A stretch of DNA of 13,346 nt from JBFMDH01 sp044868105 (GTDB lineage Bacteria; Acidobacteriota; Blastocatellia; UBA7656): NCBI GenBank assembly GCA_044868105.1, contig JBIOWC010000369.1, positions 1 to 13,346 on the forward strand, in the 5' to 3' direction. A program made the position numbers and the translations under genes. This document shows, in pieces, positions 6,677 to 13,122 of this stretch (position 1 is its first letter; each line of letters opens with the position of its first letter). Under the pieces are notes generated by a model that saw only the letters and a program-made list of their open reading frames with translations, made no database searches and was not told the DNA's origin.

Positions 6677-7918
6677 ATGAAAAGCATATTCTCTATGTTC
6701 ATCTTTCTCTTATCGGTTGTCGCCAGCAGTTATGCGCAACAGATTCAGGTCAGCCCTTCTAGCGTGAATGCCTATTCGCAAGGCGCGACCACGGTGTTTC
6801 TGACCTTCAACAATGTGAAAGATAAACGCGCCGTTGATAGTTGCTGGTGCGGCGATTTAGTGTCGGCGGCGCCCGACATCGGATTCAAATGCAACCAGGC
6901 GAGCTTATTTGGCTGTCTGCCGGCGCGCTATGACCAATCTCGCTCAAGCGCCGGTTCCACCTATACGGATATTATGTCCATCCCGCCAGCGGTTGCCCGC
7001 CGCGCCTACCTGGACGCGGCCAGCGGCGCTGAAGCGACATTCTTTTATGTGCGCCGGTTTGCCAGCCTCACCGGCGGCGCCGATGAATTTGTCCCGGTGA
7101 CGATACGTCTGGGCGGCAATAATGCGGCGGCGCCTCTGTCTTTGACGAATGTTAAGTTGGCCTTTGAAATTGATAAGCCGGTGATTTTCCTGCAAGCCGG
7201 TGAAAAGGTTCCGCGATTGCAAGCCGAACTGACCTATACGGGGTCGGGTCGTTTGAAAGGGCGCTGGGAACTGGTCAAACCGGGCGAGGAGTTGCCGACG
7301 GCGCGTGATCTATTAACCGAAGCCACCTTGCCCATTGAAGAGCGCGGGTTGCAACGGCGCTATACGCAACTCAGTCGTTTTAATATCTATTTGCCGCCCA
7401 CTGTAAAATTCATTTTGCCGGGGCCGGAAACCTGGAAACTGCAAAACCCCGCTGAAGGCATGTATTTAATCTTGCTGCGTATCGAAGCGACGGATGATAA
7501 AACTTCGGATTCAAATTCACCCGTCGGCGTGGTTCATGCCGGCGGGGTAGCCGGATTCCCGTTGCCGGTGTTGCGTTATTATATCGGCAGCGGCACCGGC
7601 GAAATTAATAAACCGCCGGATAAAGCGCTGGCCCTGCTGTCGCCGGCTCAAGATGCCACCATTCCGGTAAATGAAGCACTACTCTTTAAATGGAAAGAGC
7701 CACTGAATGTCGCGTTTTATCGTTTGGAAATCGAGGACGCGCAAGGGGCGTTGATTTTATCGGCGATCTTGCCTCGCGGCGTAACGGAGTATCGCGCGCC
7801 CTCCTTTTTGAAAGAGAAGACCGCCAGTGTCAATCTGCGCTGGCGGGTCGTCGCCTTCGAGCAAAGCGGTATGCAAATCGCCGAAACGCCCAAGCGCGGG
7901 TTACAGTTGCTGCGCTGA
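6677..7918 (+). CDS. Secreted multidomain protein with Cys cluster and Fn3-like C-terminus
   Basis: I place the start at ATG 6677: it follows AGAGG and gives a 413-residue product with a clean signal peptide (MKSIFSMFIFLLSVVASSYA, cleavage before QQ-21). The frame is open back to 6578, but those 33 extra codons run through a repeat element and would hide the signal peptide. After the signal comes a beta-rich region containing C56, C58, C72 and C80, possibly two disulfides or a metal site. A central beta-rich region follows, and from about residue 308 an Fn3-like module (LLSPAQDATIPVNEALLFKW and later LRWRVVAF). I do not recognise a named family. It is the last gene of the three-gene operon with the barrel protein, 102 bases downstream of it. 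It may be a surface-exposed or periplasmic partner of the barrel; that is inferred from context only. Confidence 0.8.
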   Translation: MKSIFSMFIFLLSVVASSYAQQIQVSPSSVNAYSQGATTVFLTFNNVKDKRAVDSCWCGDLVSAAPDIGFKCNQASLFGCLPARYDQSRSSAGSTYTDIMSIPPAVARRAYLDAASGAEATFFYVRRFASLTGGADEFVPVTIRLGGNNAAAPLSLTNVKLAFEIDKPVIFLQAGEKVPRLQAELTYTGSGRLKGRWELVKPGEELPTARDLLTEATLPIEERGLQRRYTQLSRFNIYLPPTVKFILPGPETWKLQNPAEGMYLILLRIEATDDKTSDSNSPVGVVHAGGVAGFPLPVLRYYIGSGTGEINKPPDKALALLSPAQDATIPVNEALLFKWKEPLNVAFYRLEIEDAQGALILSAILPRGVTEYRAPSFLKEKTASVNLRWRVVAFEQSGMQIAETPKRGLQLLR

Positions 7919-8006
7919 ACCGGGCAACGATTTTTACCCACCGGTAAAGGGCTATAATCCGACCGCAAAGTTGCGTTTTCGCTACTTGAAATATCCCGCG
8001 CGGTTC

Positions 8007-8024
8007 GGGCTATAGCCCATTTTT
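8007..8024 (+). terminator. Probable terminator of the envelope operon
   Basis: GGGCTATAGCCC at 8007-8018 is self-complementary and is followed by ATTTTT. The minimal stem is only GGGC/GCCC around TATA. A longer alternative pairs GGGCTATA at 7949-7956 with TATAGCCC at 8011-8018. Position about 90 bases after the stop of the last envelope gene supports the call, but the stem is short. Confidence 0.45.
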
Positions 8025-8064
8025 ATTGAATTAAAAGGGCATTATTTACTGTCGGAATTTATTA

Positions 8065-8093
8065 TTGACATGGGTTAGGGTGGGTGTTAAAAA
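8065..8093 (+). promoter_or_regulatory. Sigma-70-type promoter of the pilB-pilT-pilC operon
   Basis: TTGACA at 8065-8070 is a perfect -35 hexamer. After a 17-base spacer, TAAAAA at 8088-8093 matches the -10 consensus at four of six positions. Transcription would start near 8100 and leave a leader of about 270 bases before pilB. Confidence 0.5.
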
Positions 8094-8329
8094 AGAGATG
8101 CTTTTAGTTCATTTCTAAATAGCAAATGACCTTAGACAAACAAATTACGAAAGTCTGAAAAAGCGATTGCCCCTGCAATCCAAATCTGCAACCTGTCGCG
8201 TTCTATTGAATTTCACCCCCACATACTTTCCGAGAGAGTCTACATCCCGCTTTGCGAACCCCTGATGAAGCGGTCTGGTTAAGCTGAATGATGGCACAGA
8301 CTCTTGTCTTAATTTATTTGGACGATTCA

Positions 8330-8348
8330 TTGCTTCTCGGAGAAGCAA
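8330..8348 (+). promoter_or_regulatory. Palindromic hairpin just upstream of the pilB ribosome site
   Basis: TTGCTTCTC (8330-8338) and GAGAAGCAA (8340-8348) are perfect inverted repeats around one base. The hairpin ends three bases before AGGGA (8352-8356), the only Shine-Dalgarno-like run for pilB, which itself is 13 bases from the ATG. It could affect translation of pilB as an RNA hairpin or act as a DNA operator. Role inferred. Confidence 0.4.
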
Positions 8349-8369
8349 AACAGGGAATGAATTCATATT

Positions 8370-10118
8370 ATGTCGGCAAAACTGGGTGAAGCACTTCTAA
8401 AAGAAAACCTCATCACACCTCAACAGCTAAAAGAGGCTCTCGATTATCAACGGGTCCATGGCGGTCGCCTCGCCTCTACCTTAGTCAGATTAGGAATGCT
8501 ATCAGATGAAGAAGTCACTGCCGTATTGAGCCGTCATTATGGAGTTTCTTCGGTCAATCTTGATTTATTTGAAGTAGACCCAGCCGCCGTTGGTCTGGTG
8601 TCTCAAGAAACCGCCGAACGTTATAGCGTCTTGCCGCTCTCGAGAGTCGGCGCGACCTTAACTTTGGCCATGGTTGACCCGACCAATGTCTTCGCCATTG
8701 ATGATATTAAATTTATGACCGGACTATCGGTCGAACCCGTGGTGGTTAGCGAAACTACACTGCAACTGGCTATCGCCAAATATTACGGCACCTCGAAAGA
8801 GCTTGAACTGGCGCGCGTCATGGAAGACCTGGTTGCCGAAAGCACCATGGCTCAGGATGAGTACGGCGAGTATACCGATTCTCTCGAAGAAGTCGAAGAC
8901 GCGCAGGACGAGATTGACCTTGAAAATTTAGAGCGCATGGCGGATGACGCGCCGGTGGTTAAATTGGTCAACGTCATCCTGGTTGATTCGCTGCGTCGCG
9001 GCGCATCCGATATTCACATCGAACCCTATGAAAAAGAGTTGCGGGTTCGCTTCCGTATGGACGGCATCCTTTACAACATCATGAATCCGCCGATGAAGAT
9101 GCGCGACGCGCTGACTTCGAGATTGAAGATTATGTCGCGGCTGGATATTGCCGAAAAACGCTTGCCGCAAGACGGGCGCATCAAAATCCGCGTCAAACTT
9201 GAAGGTCGTTCACGTGAATTGGACTTCCGCGTTTCCACGTTGCCGACGATTTTCGGTGAAAAAATCGTCCTCCGCTTACTCGATAAAGAGAATCTGCGAC
9301 TCGATATGACGCAACTCGGGTTTGAGTCGCAGAGCCTGGACAAATTCAAACGCAATATTAATAAACCCTATGGGATGGTGTTGGTGACCGGGCCGACCGG
9401 TTCTGGTAAAACCTCTACGCTGTATTCGGCATTGCAAAGCTTAAACACGCCGGAAACCAATATTATGACGGCGGAAGACCCGGTTGAATTTAACCTCGCG
9501 GGCATTAATCAGGTGCAGATGAAAGAGTCCATCGGCTTGAACTTTGCCGCCGCCTTGCGTTCCTTCCTGCGTCAAGACCCGAACATCATTCTAGTCGGTG
9601 AAATCCGCGATTTTGAAACCGCTGAAATTGGCGTCAAAGCGGCGCTCACCGGACACCTGGTGCTTTCCACTTTGCACACCAACGATGCGCCTTCGACCGT
9701 GAGCCGTTTAATGAATATGGGTATTGAACCCTTTCTCGTCGCCACCTCGGTCAACCTCATTCAAGCGCAACGCCTGGTGCGAAAGATTTGTAAGGATTGT
9801 AAGACCGAAGTCCACACCCCCGCCGAAGCCATGATTGATGTTGGGTTTCCGGCAAGCGAAGTCGAAGCCATCAGAACTTTTAAGGGGACTGGTTGTCAGA
9901 CGTGTAACGGGACCGGTTATAAAGGGCGCGTCGGCTTATATGAAGTTATGGAAATCACCGAAGAGTTACGCGAGTTGATTTTAGTCGGCGCCTCGGGATT
10001 GGAATTGCGCCGCAAAGCGATAGACGAAGGCATGCTCACGTTGCGTATGAGCGGACTTGAAAAGATTCGCATGGGGATGACCACTGTTGAAGAGGTCGTG
10101 AGAGAAACTGTGAAATAA
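8370..10118 (+). CDS. pilB: PilB, type IV pilus extension ATPase
   Basis: The 582-residue product is a hexameric AAA-like secretion ATPase of the GspE/PilB family that powers pilin polymerisation from the cytoplasm through PilC. Residues 1-57 form an MshEN-type N-terminal domain; the first motif (KLGEALL...QQL) is intact, while the second reads RLASTLVRLG, with Ala where Gly is usual. An acidic linker (about 151-192) precedes the core. The core has Walker A GPTGSGKT (341-348), Asp box AEDPVEF (368-374), Walker B IILVGEIRD (406-414, catalytic E411) and His box HLVLSTLHTND (429-439). Four cysteines (C474, C477, C509, C512) form the zinc site that marks PilB/GspE and is absent from PilT. The length is normal. 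The Shine-Dalgarno is weak (AGGGA, 13 bases upstream), but no better in-frame start exists. It is the first gene of the pilB-pilT-pilC operon. Confidence 0.97.
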   Translation: MSAKLGEALLKENLITPQQLKEALDYQRVHGGRLASTLVRLGMLSDEEVTAVLSRHYGVSSVNLDLFEVDPAAVGLVSQETAERYSVLPLSRVGATLTLAMVDPTNVFAIDDIKFMTGLSVEPVVVSETTLQLAIAKYYGTSKELELARVMEDLVAESTMAQDEYGEYTDSLEEVEDAQDEIDLENLERMADDAPVVKLVNVILVDSLRRGASDIHIEPYEKELRVRFRMDGILYNIMNPPMKMRDALTSRLKIMSRLDIAEKRLPQDGRIKIRVKLEGRSRELDFRVSTLPTIFGEKIVLRLLDKENLRLDMTQLGFESQSLDKFKRNINKPYGMVLVTGPTGSGKTSTLYSALQSLNTPETNIMTAEDPVEFNLAGINQVQMKESIGLNFAAALRSFLRQDPNIILVGEIRDFETAEIGVKAALTGHLVLSTLHTNDAPSTVSRLMNMGIEPFLVATSVNLIQAQRLVRKICKDCKTEVHTPAEAMIDVGFPASEVEAIRTFKGTGCQTCNGTGYKGRVGLYEVMEITEELRELILVGASGLELRRKAIDEGMLTLRMSGLEKIRMGMTTVEEVVRETVK

Positions 10119-10124
10119 GGAGAA
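10117..10124 (+). promoter_or_regulatory. Displaced Shine-Dalgarno for pilT, separated from the ATG by a hairpin
   Basis: AAGGAGAA overlaps the pilB stop codon and is an excellent ribosome site, but it lies 81 bases from the pilT ATG at 10206. The bases 10125-10196 between them form a near-perfect hairpin, leaving only CTGATAAAT (10197-10205) unpaired before the ATG. With the hairpin folded the effective spacing is about nine to eleven bases. The bases directly before the ATG contain no other Shine-Dalgarno. Confidence 0.45.
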
Positions 10125-10196
10125 GGATAGAGGATTGAGGAATCAGGATTTAGAAAAGGACTGATACCAAAATCCCGATTCCTCAATCCTCTATCC
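10125..10196. repeat. Heptamer-built inverted repeat between pilB and pilT
   Basis: The left arm consists of four 7-bp units, GGATAGA-GGATTGA-GGAATCA-GGATTTA (10125-10152). The right arm (10169-10196) is the reverse complement of GGATAGA-GGATTGA-GGAATCG-GGATTTT. The outer 20 bp (10125-10144 with 10177-10196) pair perfectly and the full 28-bp arms differ at two positions, with a 16-base loop. As RNA this would be a very stable hairpin. It is not followed by a T-run, so it is not a standard terminator. Confidence 0.8.
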
Positions 10197-10205
10197 CTGA
10201 TAAAT

Positions 10206-11387
10206 ATGGCAGAAATAATACTGAGTGAATTGTTAAGGAAGATGATTGAACTGGGCGGTTCCGACTTGCACATTACCACCAGTTCCTCGCCCATGGTTCG
10301 CGTGCATGGTCACTTGCGACCGCTCGATTACCCTGAACTGACACCGGCTGAAACCAAACAGGTCGCCTATTCGGTGTTGACCGACGCGCAAAAACACCGG
10401 TTTGAAGAAAATCTTGAACTCGACTTTTCATTCGGTATCAAAGGGCTGTCGCGGTTTCGCGCCAACCTCTTCAATCAGCGCGGCGCCGTCGGCGCGGTCT
10501 TTCGTGCCATCCCTTATGAAATTAAGACTTTTGAAGAGTTAGGGCTGCCGCCGGTCATCGAAAAGCTATGTGAAAAACCGCGCGGCTTGATTTTAGTCAC
10601 CGGTCCGACGGGTTCGGGTAAATCAACGACGCTGGCCTCCATGCTCGACAAAGTGAATCGCTCGCGCCACGAACATATCATTACCGTCGAAGACCCGATC
10701 GAATTTCTGCATACGCATAAAAGTTGTCTGGTCAATCAACGCGAGGTGCAATCGGATACCCATTCATTTTCCAACGCCCTGCGCGCCGCCCTGCGCCAAG
10801 ACCCTGACGTCGTGCTCATCGGTGAAATGCGTGACCTTGAAACCACCGAGACGGCGCTGCGAATTGCCGAAACCGGTCACTTAACCTTTGCGACCCTGCA
10901 CACCAACTCGGCGTCATCATCCATCAACCGTATCATTGATATTTTTCCGGCGCATCAACAATCGCAAATCCGCACCCAGCTGTCGATGGTCCTGGAAGGC
11001 ATCATGACGCAATCGTTGTTGCCGAAAGCCAACGGCCAAGGGCGTTGTATGGCGATGGAAATTCTGGTTCCGAATGCGGCTATTCGCAACCTCATTCGTG
11101 AAGACAAGATTCACCAGGTTTATTCCATGATGCAGACCGGGCAGGATAAATTCGGTATGCAGACCTTCAATCAATCGCTTGCCAGTCTCTATTTCAAAAA
11201 ACAGATTACCCTTGAACTGGCAATGGCGCGTTCCTCGAACCCGGACGAATTGCAGGATTTGATTAATCGGGGAGTGGCGGCCTTGCAGAACCCTGCGGCG
11301 CAACAACCCATGCGTCCCAACGCTCCGAATTACAGCAATCAACCCGGAGCGAAACCTTTGAGTCCCCTCGGTCGTGTCGGAAAGTAA
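10206..11387 (+). CDS. pilT: PilT, type IV pilus retraction ATPase
   Basis: The 393-residue product is a hexameric ATPase that depolymerises pilin and retracts the pilus, giving twitching motility. After the N-terminal PAS-like region (MAEIILSELLRKMIELGGSD) come Walker A GPTGSGKS (133-140), Asp box VEDPIEF (161-167), Walker B VVLIGEMRD with catalytic E207, and His box HLTFATLHTN (225-234). AIRNLIR at 292-298 is the PilT-specific retraction motif, which separates it from PilU and PilB. The PilB zinc cysteines are absent, as expected. Residues beyond about 360 form a Pro/Asn/Gln-rich tail. The start fits the usual PilT N-terminus, but its ribosome site is split off by a hairpin, so synthesis may depend on RNA folding or on coupling to pilB. 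It lies between pilB and pilC in one operon. Confidence 0.97.
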   Translation: MAEIILSELLRKMIELGGSDLHITTSSSPMVRVHGHLRPLDYPELTPAETKQVAYSVLTDAQKHRFEENLELDFSFGIKGLSRFRANLFNQRGAVGAVFRAIPYEIKTFEELGLPPVIEKLCEKPRGLILVTGPTGSGKSTTLASMLDKVNRSRHEHIITVEDPIEFLHTHKSCLVNQREVQSDTHSFSNALRAALRQDPDVVLIGEMRDLETTETALRIAETGHLTFATLHTNSASSSINRIIDIFPAHQQSQIRTQLSMVLEGIMTQSLLPKANGQGRCMAMEILVPNAAIRNLIREDKIHQVYSMMQTGQDKFGMQTFNQSLASLYFKKQITLELAMARSSNPDELQDLINRGVAALQNPAAQQPMRPNAPNYSNQPGAKPLSPLGRVGK

Positions 11388-11388
11388 G

Positions 11389-11446
11389 AGGTACAGAGGA
11401 CCGGTCAACGCAGAAGACCAATTGTCCTGAAACCTGACACCTGTCG
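11389..11446. repeat. Decayed heptamer repeat between pilT and pilC
   Basis: CCTGAAA-CCTGACA-CCTGTCG at 11426-11446 is a 7-bp-periodic run; its complement contains GGTTTCA, close to the GGGTTCA unit before the 6677 gene. A weak inverted counterpart (AGGTACAGAGGAC near 11390-11402) suggests an older, mutated copy of the same kind of inverted repeat. pilC keeps its own ribosome site downstream of this element. Confidence 0.45.
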
Positions 11447-11497
11447 TGCCCCTAAGCAAGACAAGTCCCAACTCACAAGAAGAGGTATAGGTGCAAA

Positions 11498-12724
11498 ATG
11501 CCAACGTATGTATTTAAAGGTCGCAACCGATTTAATGAAGTGGTGGTCGGTGAGCGTGTAGCAACAGACCGCGGGGCGCTTGAAGCCATGCTCAGGCGCG
11601 AACAGATTATTTTGACGAATGCCAGAGAAAAAGGGCGCGAAATTGGCTTGCCCAAGGTCGGTCGCGAAAAAGTCAAATCGAAAGACCTGGCCTTATTTAC
11701 TCGTCAATTTTCCGTAATGCTCGATGCCGGGCTTCCGCTCGTTCAATGTCTGGAAATTTTAGGTCAACAGCAGGACAACAAATTCTTCCAGAAAGTGATA
11801 TTTCAAACCCGCGCCGATGTGGAATCCGGCAGCACCCTGGCGGATGCCATGAGCAAGCATCCGCGCGTATTTGACCAACTCTATAGCAATATGGTCGCCG
11901 CCGGTGAAACCGGTGGTATTCTCGACATCATTTTGCAACGTCTCTCGACCTACCTTGAAAAGATGGTCAAATTGAAGAGCGATGTAAAAAGCGCCTTGAT
12001 TTATCCGATAGCGGTTATTTTTATCGCCATTGTTGTCATCTCCGTCATTATGATTGTCGTCATTCCGGCTTTCAAAAATATCTTTGAAGGCTTATTGGGA
12101 CCGGGCGAAAAATTACCATGGCTCACGGAACTCGTGGTCAGCATCTCTAGCTTTATGGCAGGTTACTGGTGGTTAATCGGTATCTTTATCGGCGCCATGG
12201 TCTTTGCTTTGAAAGCCTGGTACAACACCGATGGCGGTCGCCGCTTTATTGATAATGTGCTCTTGAAATTGCCGATTTTGGGGGTCATCTTGAAGAAGAT
12301 TGCCATTGCCCGTTTCAGCCGCACACTATCAACGTTGATGAGTTCGGGGGTGCCGATTCTGGAATCGCTTGATATTACGGCGCGCACCGCCGGTAACGTT
12401 GTGGTTTCCGAAGCCATTATGAAAGTTCGCGCCGCCATCGAACAGGGGCAAACCTTCGTCGAACCTTTGAAAGCGACGCAGATATTCCCGGTTATGGTTA
12501 GCCAGATGATTGGCGTTGGCGAACAGACCGGCGCCATGGACGCCATGTTATCGAAGATTGCCGACTTCTACGAACAAGAGGTTGACGCGGCAATCGCCAA
12601 CTTGCTCAGTATGATGGAACCGGCAATGATTCTCTTTTTAGGCGTGACTATCGGAACCATCGTTATCGCCATGTACTTGCCGCTCTTTACCCTCATCGGA
12701 AAACTGGCAGGCGGCGGAAAATAG
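11498..12724 (+). CDS. pilC: PilC, type IV pilus inner-membrane platform protein
   Basis: The 408-residue product belongs to the GspF/PilC family. It is the polytopic platform that sits in the inner membrane, contacts PilB and PilT through its cytoplasmic domains and couples ATP hydrolysis to pilin movement. It has the usual N-terminus (MPTYVFKGRN) and two T2SSF repeats, about 68-191 (FTRQFSVMLDAGLPL) and 271-393 (ARFSRTLSTLMSSGVPILES). The repeats share the motifs GETGG (136-140) and GEQTG (341-345). Hydrophobic helices lie at about 167-190, 217-240 and 373-397, the normal three-helix pattern. The ATG is preceded by GGTG four bases away and by AGAGG further up. It is the last gene of the operon, as a strong terminator follows within 30 bases. 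Confidence 0.96.
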   Translation: MPTYVFKGRNRFNEVVVGERVATDRGALEAMLRREQIILTNAREKGREIGLPKVGREKVKSKDLALFTRQFSVMLDAGLPLVQCLEILGQQQDNKFFQKVIFQTRADVESGSTLADAMSKHPRVFDQLYSNMVAAGETGGILDIILQRLSTYLEKMVKLKSDVKSALIYPIAVIFIAIVVISVIMIVVIPAFKNIFEGLLGPGEKLPWLTELVVSISSFMAGYWWLIGIFIGAMVFALKAWYNTDGGRRFIDNVLLKLPILGVILKKIAIARFSRTLSTLMSSGVPILESLDITARTAGNVVVSEAIMKVRAAIEQGQTFVEPLKATQIFPVMVSQMIGVGEQTGAMDAMLSKIADFYEQEVDAAIANLLSMMEPAMILFLGVTIGTIVIAMYLPLFTLIGKLAGGGK

Positions 12725-12748
12725 ACCTGTGGGATTTTGCATCTAGGC

Positions 12749-12791
12749 AATCAACAGGGGCTTTGATTCAAGTCCCTGTTGATTATTTTTT
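12749..12791 (+). terminator. Rho-independent terminator of the pilB-pilT-pilC operon
   Basis: AATCAACAGGG (12749-12759) pairs with CCCTGTTGATT (12774-12784), and the stem continues inward through a G-T pair and CTT/AAG, giving about 15 bp with a six-base loop. A run of six T follows at 12786-12791. It lies 25 bases after the pilC stop. Confidence 0.92.
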
Positions 12792-13037
12792 GCGCCCCTG
12801 AAAACCTTTTGCAGTCTCAAGCGAGGTCTTTAAACTAGTAGCCGATGGCCACGCTTTGATAGGCGACAATTCTCCCTCTTCTAAAATCATTCAGCTACTG
12901 TCTTGCCGCCGAACACTTTATATTCTCTTATTCATTTTCATACGCATACAATTTGATTTCCTATAAGCGTTTTTGTTAACCCCAACCCGTCATTTCCTGC
13001 TAAGAAAAAAATAAGTGTTGATATAGAAAAGATTAAT

Positions 13038-13052
13038 CAGCTTAACGAGCTG
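13038..13052 (+). promoter_or_regulatory. Small dyad upstream of the sigma-54 promoter
   Basis: CAGCT (13038-13042) and AGCTG (13048-13052) are inverted around TAACG, ending 10 bases before the -24 element. It may be a protein-binding site, but sigma-54 enhancer sites usually lie about 70-150 bases upstream, so this one is unusually close. Low confidence. Confidence 0.25.
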
Positions 13053-13062
13053 GGTTGAAGGC

Positions 13063-13078
13063 TTGGCACGACGGTTGC
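13063..13078 (+). promoter_or_regulatory. Sigma-54 (RpoN) promoter, -24/-12 type
   Basis: TTGGCACG (13063-13070), ACGG spacer, TTGC (13075-13078) matches the consensus TTGGCACG-N4-TTGC at every defined position, with the GG and GC dinucleotides ten bases apart as required. Transcription would begin near 13090, leaving a leader of about 33 bases before GTG 13123. Such promoters need an NtrC-type activator. In type IV pilus loci PilR is the classical one, but no activator gene is visible here. Confidence 0.82.
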
Positions 13079-13122
13079 CCTGTTATTAGCTGTTCGAGGA
13101 AAAGAAAAAAGGAGTAAAAGTC

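Larger units (their letters stand above)
7919..8369 (+). other. Gene-free region between the envelope operon and pilB
   Basis: About 450 bases with a terminator near 8007-8024, a sigma-70-type promoter at 8065-8093 and then a leader of about 270 bases with small hairpins. These include GATTGC/GCAATC around 8163-8178 and the palindrome at 8330-8348. I find no convincing riboswitch core and no convincing coding frame; the 73-codon minus-strand frame at 8145-8366 has no ribosome site and no recognisable product. Confidence 0.65.
12725..13122 (+). other. Gene-free region between pilC and the zinc-ribbon gene
   Basis: About 400 bases. The first 70 hold the pilC terminator. The middle (about 12800-13030) is AT-rich and I see no gene, tRNA or clear repeat in it. 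The last 90 bases hold a small dyad, the sigma-54 promoter, and a strong ribosome site (AAGGAG) for the gene at 13123. Confidence 0.7.

Noticed and set aside
7953..7958. TATAAT as a -10 box
   Set aside because: No -35-like hexamer at 16-18 bases upstream; the promoter at 8065-8093 is better.
7915..8024. Cyclic-di-GMP-I riboswitch before pilB
   Set aside because: GGGCAAC and GACCGCAAAG superficially recall the conserved core, but the core bases and paired elements do not line up.
8292..8307. Possible sigma-54 promoter upstream of pilB (TGGCAC...TTGT)
   Set aside because: The GG and GT dinucleotides are eleven bases apart instead of ten and the GC is replaced by GT.
8145..8366. 73-codon minus-strand frame in the pilB leader
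   Set aside because: No Shine-Dalgarno, no signal peptide or domain, and it overlaps the likely pilB leader.
8357..8389. Ten-codon upstream reading frame overlapping the pilB start
   Set aside because: AGGGA directly abuts its ATG, too close for initiation, so a leader peptide is not supported.
10917..11504. 195-codon minus-strand open frame across the pilT end and pilC start
   Set aside because: Antisense to the conserved pilT frame and crosses the pilT-pilC junction; no recognisable domain.
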